Assembly (NCBI GenBank): GCA_051453625.1
Contig: JBOZIK010000001.1
Coordinates: 228,236,386 to 228,300,385 of the forward strand
Source: Welwitschia mirabilis
Lineage: Eukaryota; Gnetophyta; Gnetopsida; Welwitschiales
Length of the DNA stretch: 64,000 nt
Direction of reading: 5' to 3'
Of this stretch, positions 23,960 to 36,503 are shown in pieces. Position 1 is the first letter of the stretch; the number at the start of each line of letters is the position of its first letter. Position numbers and translations under genes: made by a program. The notes under the pieces were generated by a model, which was not told the DNA's origin, did not search any database, and saw only the letters and a program-made list of their open reading frames with translations.

Positions 23960-25213
23960 TATTGTGTTGTCAAGTTGTATGTATTTGAAGGGTTATTTTA
24001 AGTACTTTTTGCAGGACATCAGATAGGTTAATGTTGAGTTTCAATGATAAGGAAGAGCTAAGCACATATAAAAAAAAAAAAAAAAACAATAATGTAATCT
24101 TCATTGATAGCATTTCAGACAAATTACAATACTTCCTATCTGAAGCAAAAATATTATAATTAAAGAGGCTAATCTAATACAAGAAACATCTTTATAAAGT
24201 CCATCATCCACATTATCATCTAGATAATAGTATAGATGATAGTAGAAGTTATACTAATTATGATGCTTAATACATTAAATCGATAGCTAATGTGGATCTT
24301 GTATGATATGGCATTGTCTCCTATTATATGTAGATAAAAATTAGGATGATACCTAAAAATAACTATTTATCAAACTCCATCAAATGTTTGACATGTATTA
24401 TGCACCTTCTTGCATGACCATTAGAATTCTATCACATCTATTAGTGCTTGCTTTTTTTAGAGACTTACTTGTAATAAATACCTCCATTACCCTTTAACTT
24501 TATCTTCTTTGACACTAAAAATTCTCATGACAGGAGATTGAATGGTAGGATATTCATCCCTAATTATTATAAAGAGATGTCTTCCTTGGTGTTGGGTTAT
24601 GTACCCTTCATTGAGGTGCTATTTCTTTGTAACACATATGTTTGTTTAAATTAATTGAAACTCTATTTTTCTTTTTATATCTTTTATTATGTGCATAATC
24701 CTCATGGTTTATTTTACTTATGATTTAGTGATAGCTTTGTTTGTGATATAGATCACAAGGATAACCTTGTTAAGGTTGACACTAGTAGTTTAGATGTATT
24801 GCATTTTATTTCTTAGACTAAATTCCATTGTTTTCATATTTTGTTTGATATACCTAATTACTTAGGTTGGTTTTAGTCTAGTAATGAATTTTCTTTATTG
24901 ATTTAGATTATACATGGTTGATTTTCATGACACGTTGATTTGGTAATTGAATAGACGTTGCCTTTAAATTAGTCTTGCATTGCATTTGCATAGCGTATTT
25001 CCTTTTACATTGTTTTGTATTTTGTTATACTTAAAAAAAATACAAAAATATTTTGTTTTAAATCAATTCTTTTTCTTCTCAATAATGCCTTAGACAAATT
25101 ACAACATTTGGGTCACTCCTTTCTATATTAGTGTGTTGTGTTTTATAATATATATTTGTGATTGATAGGATTTAATAAGAACATGAAATATTACACAAAT
25201 GTACACCACAACA
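23960..25213 (+). repeat. D1 5' LTR
   Basis: It begins TATTGTGTTGTCAAG, aligned without gaps to TGTTGGACTACCAAG at 36504. It ends CACAACA. It contains an A16-17 run at 24070-24086 and several decayed copies of a CATCTAGATG-like palindrome. Confidence 0.85.
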
Positions 25214-25216
25214 TCT

Positions 25217-25234
25217 TAGTATTGTTTTCAAGGA
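25217..25234 (+). other. Primer-binding site of D1 (tRNA-Asp / Athila type)
   Basis: TAGTATTGTTTTCAAGGA differs from TGGCGCCGTTGCCGGGGA at nine positions; eight are C-to-T or G-to-A and one is a transversion. It starts three bases after the LTR. Confidence 0.8.
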
Positions 25235-25860
25235 AGGATACTTGGAGTTCAAGCATTGTCATTACTTAGATTTTTGAATTTTAATTTAGGTATTTGTCTA
25301 TTATATCTTTAAAGTAGAACCATAGGTTTTTCTTTTTAAATTTTTTGATTTGCATTCCAAAAATGATACCTTATCATTCCCCTTGTCTTCTAAATAATGC
25401 ATGATGATGATGATGATTTGTAAAACTAGGGTTTTTTTACTTTTATAAGAACTAATATTTTTTCCATCATCTCCTCTATCATCTAGATAACTCAAAGGAT
25501 GATTGTTAATTTTTTTTCTTTGTTGTTTTGCAACTTTTTTTTGTGTTTTTTATCATTGGGTTTTTTATATTTTCTATCATCTAGATACATCGTCCAGATA
25601 ACCACTAAGATAATACTTGTAAAATAAAAATTGAGCATGATGGAACATGGTAAACTTAGGTAAGGAAAAAAGTATCAAAGAGAGTAATTATTAATCAAAG
25701 GAAACATCAGAGAAGGTTTTATCTACTATGAATAAAACTGAGGTACATACATCCTAGGTATATAAATTATTTCAAGAATTAATCAAGAATATTTTTCTAC
25801 ATTTATTGTTTTAGAATATAATTTTTTAAAAGAAAATTTTTTAAAGTTTATAAGCGAATC
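25235..25860 (+). other. D1 untranslated leader
   Basis: T-rich leader with an (ATG)n microsatellite-like run (25398-25413) and two palindrome-like words, ATCATCTAGATAA (25469) and ATCATCTAGATACATCGTCC (25576). No coding sequence recognised. Confidence 0.5.
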
Positions 25861-25864
25861 ATTT

Positions 25865-27535
25865 TATTGCAATGTTGAATTCTATACAGAACAAAAATAA
25901 GTGTCTTTTCCTAATCCTCTTATCATAATAGAAACCTTTACTATCCCAAACATTTAAACACTAATGTTAGTATTAAAGCATTAATTGAAAATAAAAAGCA
26001 TAAAATCCAAACTCCTTTTGACTTATGTCCTGATGATGATGTTGAGTTAACAAATTTAAATGCATATCCTATTTTTAATGGAGAAAATGATGAAGATTTC
26101 CTTCAACATGTAGCTGACATCAAACAATTAGTGCTTACTTTAGGAAATGGTAAAAAATAAATTAGTAATCATACTTACATGATTATATTTTCCATCACAT
26201 TAAAAGAAAAATTGAAACTATAGCTAAGAACTATTCCTTGTAAAAGCTTGAAAGCATGAAACTAAGTTTAAAAAGCCTTTATAAAAAGATTTATGAGTGA
26301 CACTACAATAAGAAAAAGAAAAAAAAGAGATAAAAGATTTCTAACAATAATCTAATAAATATTATGCCACTACTTATGAATAATTTTTTATTGTAATTCA
26401 TTCTAACCCCATTGTTGGATTTACTTAAGATGTATCAATAGACTATTTCTATAGTGAAATAAAAAGCCAAACTAAATAACTTGTAGACTTTTCATGTGCT
26501 GGAAATTTAATAAATATTACATTAAAAAATTCATGAAATTTGTTGGAAGAATTAGTGAAAGTAAGTCAAACATAGCCTAAATTATCCTCTAGAGAAAATC
26601 ATATTGTAGGCCAAATTATAAAAGATATTAAAGAAGTTAAATAAGAAAAGGAGGAAGTGAAAATAGAAAAATAACCAACCAATGTAATTAAGAATTTTAT
26701 AACAACTTTGGAAAAATACACTTAAATGATTTTAGATGCAAAAGTGGTAACTGGAAAGAATGTGATTTCAACTTGTGATTTGTGTAAAGACAACTATCAT
26801 ATAACTAAATAACTTGCTTTATTTCCAATTTAAAAAGAGAAAAGCTACAAAGAAGTATGTTCTTTCAATCAAAAGTTTTCAAACTTTTAAAATCAAAATC
26901 AATTTCAACCTAGAATGAATGGGCAACCTAAATTTCAATACTTTGAGAATAAATTCAAGAACTTTTAAATAAATCATATAAATTTCCAACCATTTAGAAA
27001 TAGATTTGAAAATCCTAACTTTCAATTAAATAACTCAAACTTGTAACCAAGTAGCTTCAACTTTTAAGCAAGGACATCAAATTTTTAAAATCAAAATGAT
27101 CCATTTAGAAATTCCGTTAATGAACTAAAAAACTCTTAAGAGAAATTAAATTCAAACATTGAAAATCTAGTAAATGTTCTTCAATAAACTTATCTTGCAA
27201 AACAAAGACCATAAGGATTACTTGCAACACAACCTTTCCCTAATCCTAATGAAGTAAGAAAAGATTATAAGTTTTAATAAAAAACATGGAAAAAAATGAT
27301 AAGGAAGATGAAAAAAGAAGAAGATATTGAATTCTTAAAAAATCACAAATTATGTTTTCCTTTAAGTGATAAGCTTAATAAGAAAAATTCTTCACAAGAC
27401 AAAGGAAAGAAACCTACTATTCCTTGGCTTTATACATTAAATATCAATCTTACCTTTAAAAGCCTTAATGTAATTTGTAAACATAAACTTACTATTTTAG
27501 ATACTCTTGTAAAAAAATCCTAAATATGCTAAGTT
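25865..27535 (+). pseudogene. D1 gag and gag-pro linker (degraded)
   Basis: Near 26000-26160 the frame reads QTPFDLCPDDDVELTNLNAY and PIFNGENDEDFLQHVADIKQ, a gypsy gag core beginning with a fruit-like F-x-G-E-N motif. At about 26773 a CCHC-like CDLCKDNYH survives, but its fourth ligand is not a Cys. A long Asn/Gln/Phe-rich linker follows, with stops where Gln is expected, and an open stretch at 27296-27523 that is part of this linker, not a separate gene. Confidence 0.7.
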
Positions 27536-27699
27536 GTGAAAAGACCTCATTAGAAGGAAATAAAAATGAACCATACCTAGTAAAGTCTTTCCTAACCTAA
27601 TCTATAACCAACTTAATTTTACAAAAATGTCCAAATTTTAAGGATCTTAGGGTAATAACAATTAGTATTAATTTATAAGAAAATGTACAAATTCAAAAA

Positions 27700-28080
27700 G
27701 CCTTAATAAATAATACAGTAAGTGTTAACATTATGGCTTTATACATTTATCAAAGAATTGGTTTAAAAGTATAATTAAGCCTATACCTGTTATCTTAGAA
27801 TTAGTAGAGACATTAGTCAAGACATGTTTAAAAGTAATAAAAGATTTGGTGATTCAAATAGAAGAAGCATGATATATAATAGATGTGGTTGTGATAGAAT
27901 ATCCACTACTTCTAAGTAGAGCATTCTATGCAATAGTCCATTGTAATATTAATATAAGAATTAGAATGATGGAGCATTAATTAAGAAATAAAAATTTTAC
28001 CATTAGAGTTTTTGATTTTGTTAAAAATGATTTAGATTGTAAGTGAAATATAGAGAAAGAAACTAAGCCAACATTATTTT
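27700..28080 (+). pseudogene. D1 aspartic protease (degraded)
   Basis: It reads NTVSVNIMALYIYQRIGLK at about 27715, matching the Athila protease start DxGASVNxMPLSVYxxLGL with the catalytic Asp lost. Later it reads YPLLLSRAFYAIVHCNINIR, corresponding to the IxLGRPFLATANAxINxxxG block. Frameshifts separate the two. Confidence 0.6.
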
Positions 28081-28269
28081 TATAGCATCGTCCACTTAAA
28101 AAGAAATGGTTAATGATTTATGAGCCTATCTTGTATGATGATCTACTTGAAGTAGAAAATTTGAAAGCTTCTTATCATAATGAACTCCACTATGAATACT
28201 TAGGAACTAACTATTTTAAACAAGAGAATGAAGAAATAGAATTTATAATCTATGAATAAGTCCAACATC

Positions 28270-29380
28270 TGAAAACAACTAAGATCCCATATTCTAAGGA
28301 AGTTCATTCATCCTTGTCGTCCAGACAATTGTTAAAGAAAATAGTTAACTCTGAGACAAAAATATATATTAAAACATTTAATTTAAATCTAAAATCTTTA
28401 CCTAATGATCTGAAATATATATTTCTATGTGATGATCAGAATAAACCTTTGATAATAGATGAAAATCTTTCTCCATAATAAGAATCGATTTTAATCTTAC
28501 TTTTGTATTCTAAGGTTAATGCATTTGCTTAGACTCATAAAGATTTAACATCCATTTCTACTTCCATTGCTTAACATAAAACCTACTTTGAAGATAATAC
28601 AAAACCTATTAGGAAATCCCAAAGAAGACTAAATCCAATCCCTAAACAAGTAGCAAAAGATAAAATTAGTAAATTAGTGGATGTGGGAATTATTTATGCC
28701 ATATCTGATAGTGAGTGTGTTAACCCTTTGATGGTAATGCCTAAAATATGAAAAGTAGAGAATGTGTATTGATTTTAGGAAGATTAATGAAGTAACAAAG
28801 AAAAATCATTATCCTTTACATTTTTTAGACTAAATTCTTAATAGAATCCAAGGACATGCCTATTATTTCTTTAATGATGGGTATAGCTAGTGACGATCAA
28901 GTAAAAATAAGTTTTACTTCATCTGTTGGAACTATTTCTTTTAGATGCATGCCTTTTAGACTTTGTAATACCCTTGAAAATTTTTAGTATGCAATGATGG
29001 GTATTGTTTTTAATATGTTAGAGGATTAAATAAGAAGTTTTATAGGTGACTTCTCAATCTTTGGTAAAAACTTGGAATAAATCTTTAAAAGATTAGAGAA
29101 ATTCCTTGATAAATGCATTGAGAGTAGTCTACATTTGAGTTGGGAGAAGAATTTCGTTCTAGTTAATAATGGAATTATCTTAGGTCATCACATTACTAGT
29201 AATAGAATTATAATAGATCCTAAAAAAGTAAGTATAATTAAAAATATAACTTCTCTAATAAATGTAAAATAAGTTCAATCTTTTCTTGGTTATTGTTATT
29301 TTTATCACCATTTTATTCAGGATTATATTAAAATTTATAGACTCCTTTACTCATTAATTGAAAAGGAAGATAAATTTGCA
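28270..29380 (+). pseudogene. D1 reverse transcriptase (degraded)
   Basis: Motifs in order: the pre-RT Athila block FNLNLKSLPNDLKYIFLCDD (near 28380); VDVGIIYAISDSECVNPL (28680); RIDFRKINEVTKKNHYPLHF (28770); GTISFRCMPFRLCNT (28930); FIGDFSIFG (29038), where the family has FMDDFxVxG, so the first catalytic Asp is Gly; and HLSWEKNFVLVNNGIILGH (29130). This is the Ty3-gypsy RT of the Athila/Tat branch. Confidence 0.85.
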
Positions 29381-29850
29381 TGGAATAAATCTTGTTAGAT
29401 TTCTTTTAGAACACTTAAAGATAAAATCTCTTCCACACTCATAGCAATGATACCCAATTAGAATCAATATTTTGAAATAATGTGTGATGATAGTAACATT
29501 GTTGTGGATGGGGTTTTTGGATAAAAGTATGAAAATGATTTTGAATTTATATCTTACCATATTAAAACTTCATATAAATTTTAATTAAATTATGCTACTA
29601 TTAAGAAAGAAATGTTAGCCATAATATTTTACCTTGATAATATTATTTACTATATTTTTATTTTTCATATAAATGTTCATACTAAATATGCTGCTATTAA
29701 ATATCTTATGACTAAGAAAGATTCTAATACTAGACTCATTAGATGGATCCTTCTCATATAAGAATTTAATATTACTATCATTGATAAAGTAGAAAAACAT
29801 AATAATGTAGTAGATCATTTATCACATCTTTCTTCTTCTCTTGATAATAT
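29380..29850 (+). pseudogene. D1 RNase H (degraded)
   Basis: It reads FEIMCDDSNIVVDGVFG (29470), then NYATIKKEMLAIIFYLDNII, VHTKYAAIKYLMTKKDSNTR and LIRWILL, followed by KVEKHNNVVDHLSHLS. This matches the gypsy pattern FEIMCDASDxAVGAVLGQ...NYxTTEKELLAVVFALDKFRSYL...HAALKYLLxKKDAKPRLIRWILLLQEF...ADHLSRL. Frame is well kept apart from Gln-to-stop changes. Confidence 0.85.
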
Positions 29851-30394
29851 TATGATTAATTATTCTTTTTTGGATGAACAATGTTTTGTCATATCTTCTA
29901 CTCATTCTCTTTCTTGCTATCCTGATATAGTTAATTATCTTATCACTATGAAAATAATATAACAGTGGAGTCATGATTAAAAATATATTTTCTCAATAAA
30001 ATAGTTGACTATGAATGGATAGAGCCACACCTTTACTGTAGGTGCAAAGACTAAATCATAAAAAACTGTGTGCCTGAATGAGAAAAATTAGACATTCTTC
30101 ATCTTTGCCCTAGTGGTATTTATGAAGGTCATTTTAGTAGATAGAAAATAGTAATTAAAATTCTTCACTCTAGTTTTTATTAGTCTAGCATTTTTCAGGA
30201 CTCTTTTGTTTATGCTAGAAGATGTAATGCTTGTCAACATTCTAGTAGCCTTTTTCATTCTTAAGATATGCTCTTTAAACCTATTATTGAATGTGAACCT
30301 TTTAATTGTTGAGGAATCAATTTCATAGGCCCTATTAAACCATTTTCTAATTATAAGAATTACATTTTAGTGATTATTAATTATGTTATTAAAT

Positions 30395-31298
30395 NNNNNN
30401 NNNNNNNNNNNNNNNNNNNNNNNNNNNNNNNNNNNNNNNNNNNNNNNNNNNNNNNNNNNNNNNNNNNNNNNNNNNNNNNNNNNNNNNNNNNNNNNNNNNN
30501 NNNNNNNNNNNNNNNNNNNNNNNNNNNNNNNNNNNNNNNNNNNNNNNNNNNNNNNNNNNNNNNNNNNNNNNNNNNNNNNNNNNNNNNNNNNNNNNNNNNN
30601 NNNNNNNNNNNNNNNNNNNNNNNNNNNNNNNNNNNNNNNNNNNNNNNNNNNNNNNNNNNNNNNNNNNNNNNNNNNNNNNNNNNNNNNNNNNNNNNNNNNN
30701 NNNNNNNNNNNNNNNNNNNNNNNNNNNNNNNNNNNNNNNNNNNNNNNNNNNNNNNNNNNNNNNNNNNNNNNNNNNNNNNNNNNNNNNNNNNNNNNNNNNN
30801 NNNNNNNNNNNNNNNNNNNNNNNNNNNNNNNNNNNNNNNNNNNNNNNNNNNNNNNNNNNNNNNNNNNNNNNNNNNNNNNNNNNNNNNNNNNNNNNNNNNN
30901 NNNNNNNNNNNNNNNNNNNNNNNNNNNNNNNNNNNNNNNNNNNNNNNNNNNNNNNNNNNNNNNNNNNNNNNNNNNNNNNNNNNNNNNNNNNNNNNNNNNN
31001 NNNNNNNNNNNNNNNNNNNNNNNNNNNNNNNNNNNNNNNNNNNNNNNNNNNNNNNNNNNNNNNNNNNNNNNNNNNNNNNNNNNNNNNNNNNNNNNNNNNN
31101 NNNNNNNNNNNNNNNNNNNNNNNNNNNNNNNNNNNNNNNNNNNNNNNNNNNNNNNNNNNNNNNNNNNNNNNNNNNNNNNNNNNNNNNNNNNNNNNNNNNN
31201 NNNNNNNNNNNNNNNNNNNNNNNNNNNNNNNNNNNNNNNNNNNNNNNNNNNNNNNNNNNNNNNNNNNNNNNNNNNNNNNNNNNNNNNNNNNNNNNNNN
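30395..31298. other. Assembly gap (904 N) in D1 integrase
   Basis: Run of N. Its size is in keeping with the missing integrase core. Confidence 0.99.
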
Positions 31299-31569
31299 CA
31301 TGTATGAAAATGTTTGTATTTTAATAGTTGATGTGTGTTATAACTCTTATTATTCTTTCCATCAACTTAATCTTGTAGACATTTTTAAAAATATTAAAAA
31401 TAAATTAGTCCAAATTAATCATTTAGATGAAAAATATTCTCATTCTCTACATCATCAACTCATTCACAAAGTCCAAGTGAAGTTCAAATATGATAAAAAT
31501 TTAATTCATAAATAGTTTAAATCTGGTTAACCTTTTGTAGAATACTAAAGTGCATCTTCTACATAATAA

Positions 31570-31669
31570 NNNNNNNNNNNNNNNNNNNNNNNNNNNNNNN
31601 NNNNNNNNNNNNNNNNNNNNNNNNNNNNNNNNNNNNNNNNNNNNNNNNNNNNNNNNNNNNNNNNNNNNN
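31570..31669. other. Assembly gap (100 N) with overlapping flanks in D1 integrase
   Basis: ATAATAA stands on both sides (31563-31569 and 31670-31676). If one copy is dropped, the integrase reading frame continues without a shift, so the gap probably contains nothing. Confidence 0.9.
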
Positions 31670-31839
31670 ATAATAAGTTAACCTCTAAATGGTGAGGTTC
31701 TTATTGTATAGAGAAAGTAAATTCTAATGGCTCTGTTAAGATTTATAACTTAAAGACTAGAGATATTTAGAAAGTTAATAGATAAAGGTTAAAAATATAT
31801 GAAAAATATTTTGGTATAATCTTGAACATGATATAAGCA

Positions 31840-33900
31840 CTTGTTTTGGAGGTTTCCATTAATAAGGAGGAATTCCTCCCTATCATTATTTGAATTGTCT
31901 CTTAGTAGATTCCTTTGGTAAATTTTAAACTATTAATTAATCATCTTTAACTTGAAATATGTATTTTCTTTATGAAGTTTCTATAACTAGTATCCATACT
32001 TGGGAATTTTATAGTGATAAGATTGGATTCAACAAATTCTAAAACATTTACACATCTTTGAACTTTACTTTAAAGGAGATTCCTTAGTTCTTATATTTTT
32101 CTCAATGATGTGAGATCTTTATTATTTAGGTGTGTTCTTTTCTATCTTTTATTTTACTTCTTCATCTTCATCTTTTAGAGTGTGTAATCATATGAGATTT
32201 ATTTAAAAAGAAAAAAGAATAAAATAGAATAATGACCATGATCTATTATCTCTATGCTAACTATGTGATTACCATGATGTCATACTACATTAGAGTGAAT
32301 TTTTTTTTAAAAGAATCTATTGTAGTATTGGTAGCTATGGGAACTTCACCAAGGTTTAGTTGACCCTACTTTATAGGTCCTTACTTCTTTAATTATGGTT
32401 ACACTCCCCTCATCATTGAAGAAAATAATAAAACTTTTAGGCTATGGGATTAGTGGTGTTCATGGTATCATTAGAGGCATTACTTATTTTGTAGACTCTT
32501 AGTATTCCCATATAATTATTTTAGTTTTAAAGATTAGGATTTGTTTTAAGGTATGAGTAAGAAAGTTTATTTCTGAGTAGCTTTTGATCTTATCATTCAT
32601 TTTTTAGAGAACTTAGTCTGAGGAGGTTTACTAAGTTAGGATTTAGGGTAGATATGCTATCTTATTCATGTTTCTAGTTGTCTATTTTAATTCTAATTTT
32701 TTTTGGTTGTTTGATTTGTTATTTCAAAGACATTTTTGTACTTTTTCATTATCATTTTTAAGACCTTATCATTTAGTATTTTATTCTTATGATTTTCATT
32801 TTCACTCGTGTTATTCTATCAATAAAAGTTAACTTTCTTTTAGCATTTTGATTATATGATGTTCTTTATGAATTTTATAATATTTCTTTGTGTCTTTTGG
32901 AGTTCTACATATTTTTCATGATCACTTTTAGTTGGGAACATTTGTTTAGTTCTTTTTTGTTATGCTTCATCCTACTAAGTACATTCTCATCACCCTATCT
33001 TTTAATTAATTAGAGTTTTCCTCATTTCTAATCATTATTCATTATGATTATTCATCATTTTATATATTTTGAATTTTCTAATAAATTTTGATTTCTTCAC
33101 ATTGATATTTAAGACTAACTTTTTTGGTTGACATTTTCATTTCAAAGTTTCATCATCCACCTAGTCATCTGGATGATTAGACAGATGAAAGCCTAGGATT
33201 TTCTAATAGTCATTCTATGATTATCATCTAGATGACATGATTAGACAATGGTGTAATAAAATCATAGCCTAACATTTTTTTTGACATAATTTTTCTTCAT
33301 TTCTACATCTTTCACACTTATTCTTTTAAGAGCAAACCATCATGTTTGAGCCTACCAATGATTTAGAACTTTCACTCATGAGTTTAGTATTATAGATTGT
33401 GAGATTTAAGTGAAATTTATCAAATTGAGATATGTTTTTCTCCCCTTCATTAATTTTTATTTTTCCTCCTATCTTTTACCATTTGGAAGCATAGTCTTTA
33501 CTTGCGAGTATCTAAATTTGTGCACTCTATAAGGTACAATTAGAGTTTTATCTTTCAAACTCATTTTTTTAATAAATGTAAGTTAAAATATAGTGGTCCT
33601 TATAGGTAAATTGATTAATGTGATGAGCCCTATGCTTTTATTAATTTAGTTTTTTGATTTAAGCACTTTCATTTTTAATCTTTTGTGGGGTTCACCTATT
33701 TTACACTTTTTAATTTTTCTTACATTTCATGATTTTTCTTCACACGCTTATGTAATATGAGATATATTTATTATCTTAAGAAAGGGGAAGGGGCAAGAAT
33801 GTTTTCATGATTTTTACACAAAAAAGAAATTTTAGGATCATTTAGAGCTTTCACAAGATACATTTAGCAATTTTTACTTTATCTCTTATGATGTGCTTTA
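31840..33900 (+). other. T-rich spacer of D1 between pol and the env-like region
   Basis: About 2 kb without recognisable coding. It contains two palindrome-like words near 33168-33190 and 33224-33236. Confidence 0.5.
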
Positions 33901-33929
33901 TGTTTTTCATTGGTTAGGCCATGCAGATG

Positions 33930-35960
33930 ACAAGCTTCATAGGCTAAGATTAATACCAAGTTATTTAAGTAGAAGGTGGACTTACTAATCCCACTTATGA
34001 TTAAGCATGAAGAGCGTATGCATCCACCACCTCATTAGGCTCGATCCTGTCTATTCAGTCAACTTCTGTTCCTATAGAAAGATAATTTAGAGACTTTATA
34101 AGTAGGATTAAGCTGGAGGTAGGTTAGAGATTGATATAGCTACATATTAGATGGATAGTGGATGTACATGGTGTTTACTACACCTACAAGACTAGAGAGT
34201 TCTATAACACGATGCACATTGAAAGGCATTTTGACGCTTGTGACTACCTAGTTGACATGGTTATAACTATTACATGTGGCCGTAAGATATCCATTCTTAT
34301 GAGCCACATCACTATGGTTATTAAATTATGTGGCATTAGAAGTACACATATTTATTCAGCTAACAATATAGAGGATCATCATGCTTATGACATAGCAAGA
34401 GATATATCAGCTGATGTTATTGGTGATAGCAGGGAGTTTTGGTGATGCATTTATNNNNNNNNNNNNNNNNNNNNNNNNNNNNNNNNNNNNNNNNNNNNNN
34501 NNNNNNNNNNNNNNNNNNNNNNNNNNNNNNNNNNNNNNNNNNNNNNNNNNNNNNNNNNNNNNNNNNNNNNNNNNNNNNNNNNNNNNNNNNNNNNNNNNNN
34601 NNNNNNNNNNNNNNNNNNNNNNNNNNNNNNNNNNNNNNNNNNNNNNNNNNNNNNNNNNNNNNNNNNNNNNNNNNNNNNNNNNNNNNNNNNNNNNNNNNNN
34701 NNNNNNNNNNNNNNNNNNNNNNNNNNNNNNNNNNNNNNNNNNNNNNNNNNNNNNNNNNNNNNNNNNNNNNNNNNNNNNNNNNNNNNNNNNNNNNNNNNNN
34801 NNNNNNNNNNNNNNNNNNNNNNNNNNNNNNNNNNNNNNNNNNNNNNNNNNNNNNNNNNNNNNNNNNNNNNNNNNNNNNNNNNNNNNNNNNNNNNNNNNNN
34901 NNNNNNNNNNNNNNNNNNNNNNNNNNNNNNNNNNNNNNNNNNNNNNNNNNNNNNNNNNNNNNNNNNNNNNNNNNNNNNNNNNNNNNNNNNNNNNNNNNNN
35001 NNNNNNNNNNNNNNNNNNNNNNNNNNNNNNNNNNNNNNNNNNNNNNNNNNNNNNNNNNNNNNNNNNNNNNNNNNNNNNNNNNNNNNNNNNNNNNNNNNNN
35101 NNNNNNNNNNNNNNNNNNNNNNNNNNNNNNNNNNNNNNNNNNNNNNNNNNNNNNNNNNNNNNNNNNNNNNNNNNNNNNNNNNNNNNNNNNNNNNNNNNNN
35201 NNNNNNNNNNNNNNNNNNNNNNNNNNNNNNNNNNNNNNNNNNNNNNNNNNNNNNNNNNNNNNNNNNNNNNNNNNNNNNNNNNNNNNNNNNNNNNNNNNNN
35301 NNNNNNNNNNNNNNNNNNNNNNNNNNNNNNNNNNNNNNNNNNNNNNNNNNNNNNNNNNNNNNNNNNNNNNAGCGGGTGTAGATGAAGTGTTTGACATTTA
35401 TTTAGAGGAGACTCAGGATGATGATTAAGGTTCATTACATTTAGACTTTAGGATATTCATTCCTCCTCTAAGATATTTTCAGATGCTTTAATATACATTA
35501 GCATATGGTTAAGTAGTAGCTTATACATCTTCAAACATTAGCTTACTACCTATAAAACATGGACATATAGGTTTCAAGAGAGGAAAAAAAACCTAAATAT
35601 AGAGACATGTGGTTGGCATTACCCTTTGAGTAGATACAGAATCTTATAATAAACATAGCACAAGGCCTTAGAGAGTCTATGTACTGACACTTTATTGGTT
35701 ACAATAGAGGATATTTACTATTGAGAAGAAAGTTTAGCACATAGAGGAGCAGCTGATAGATGTGTGTAATTACATATTACGCAGTGAGCATGGTGTTGTA
35801 GTTGACATCATAAAGGTAGTTTGAGCATAGGAAGATGAGATCACATGTTTTATCGTAATAGTCATTAACCATCAATTCCTTATAAATCTTGAGCATCCTC
35901 CATCATTTCCACCTACACCAAAGCCTGTAGCACATCAGAGGTTTATTCTTTCCTAATAAG
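33930..35960 (+). pseudogene. D1 env-like region (degraded, gapped)
   Basis: The best kept part is an open frame at 34158-34445 that reads MDVHGVYYTYKTREF, CDYLVDMVITITCGRKISIL, MSHITMVIKLCGI and HAYDIARDI. After the gap the reading resumes with AGVDEVFDIYLEETQDDD (35371-35425), ends in a stop, and patches of protein-like sequence continue to about 35960. Its position between integrase and the 3' LTR is that of the Athila env-like ORF, but I cannot confirm signal peptide or membrane segments. The product is unknown. Confidence 0.5.
34455..35370. other. Assembly gap (916 N) in the D1 env-like region
   Basis: Run of N. Open frames across it on both strands are artefacts. Confidence 0.99.
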
Positions 35961-36489
35961 AAGAGTAACTTTATTATATTATATTACGTATCTTTCCTTT
36001 ATGGATGTATCAAAAACTCATGATTTTATATATACATCATTTTTTGAGTACCACTATTATATCTACTTTTATTTTTGATATATTATGCACATCATTTATA
36101 CATTTTTGAGACATTTCATGATGATGATTTTTATGTTACACATGATTATTTGTTATGATATACTACACATTTAAGTGAATGCCTATTAATTTTGTTGTGT
36201 TCTAATGTTTATCTTTTTGAAAAAAATTTATAGGCTTTCATTTTTCAAGAATAGTTTTTCTATTATGTCATCCCCTTTATTTTTTAGATGATGTAAAGGA
36301 TGATAGTAAAACCACTTACTCTACATAGATGAAACATTTAGTTATCTATTTTTGACATTTGTATCCTATACTCTAACATTTTTAAGTGTATTTTTGAGTT
36401 TATTTTATAGTTTTCCAGTTGATTTATCTTTAGTTAATTTGGTTCACAATGATGATTGTTCACCTAGTTTTATCAAGGATTGGTAAGTC

Positions 36490-36503
36490 TAAATAAGGGG
36501 CTA
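36490..36503 (+). other. Polypurine-like tract of D1
   Basis: TAAATAAGGGGCTA lies directly before the right LTR (TGTTGGACTACC), where plus-strand DNA synthesis would be primed. Confidence 0.6.

Larger units (their letters stand above)
30040..31830 (+). pseudogene. D1 integrase (degraded, gapped)
   Basis: Zinc-binding part near 30110-30240 ends in CNACQHSSSLF. The core begins INFIGPIKPFSNYKNYILVI (30320), matching WGIDFMGPFP...YILVAVDYVSKW, and is cut by the gap at 30395. After the gap, a frame to 31515 reads VQINHLDEKYSHS and KVQVKFKYDKNLIHK, then a stop where Gln is expected, and 31680-31800 reads LTSKW, GSVKIYNLKTRDI and KVNRQRLK-like sequence, the usual Athila C-terminal domain. Catalytic D-D-E is lost in the gap. 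Confidence 0.8.

Noticed and set aside
23955-23962. An 8-bp TSD (ATGACTAT) for D1
   Set aside because: Gapless alignment of the two LTR starts places the LTR border at 23960, leaving the usual 5-bp TSD ATGAC.
25398-25413. (ATG)n microsatellite as a feature of interest
   Set aside because: About five units, within what slippage gives in AT-rich DNA.
27296-27523. Possible separate 75-codon gene
   Set aside because: It lies in phase with the D1 gag-pro linker and matches its composition; it is a stop-free patch of that relic.
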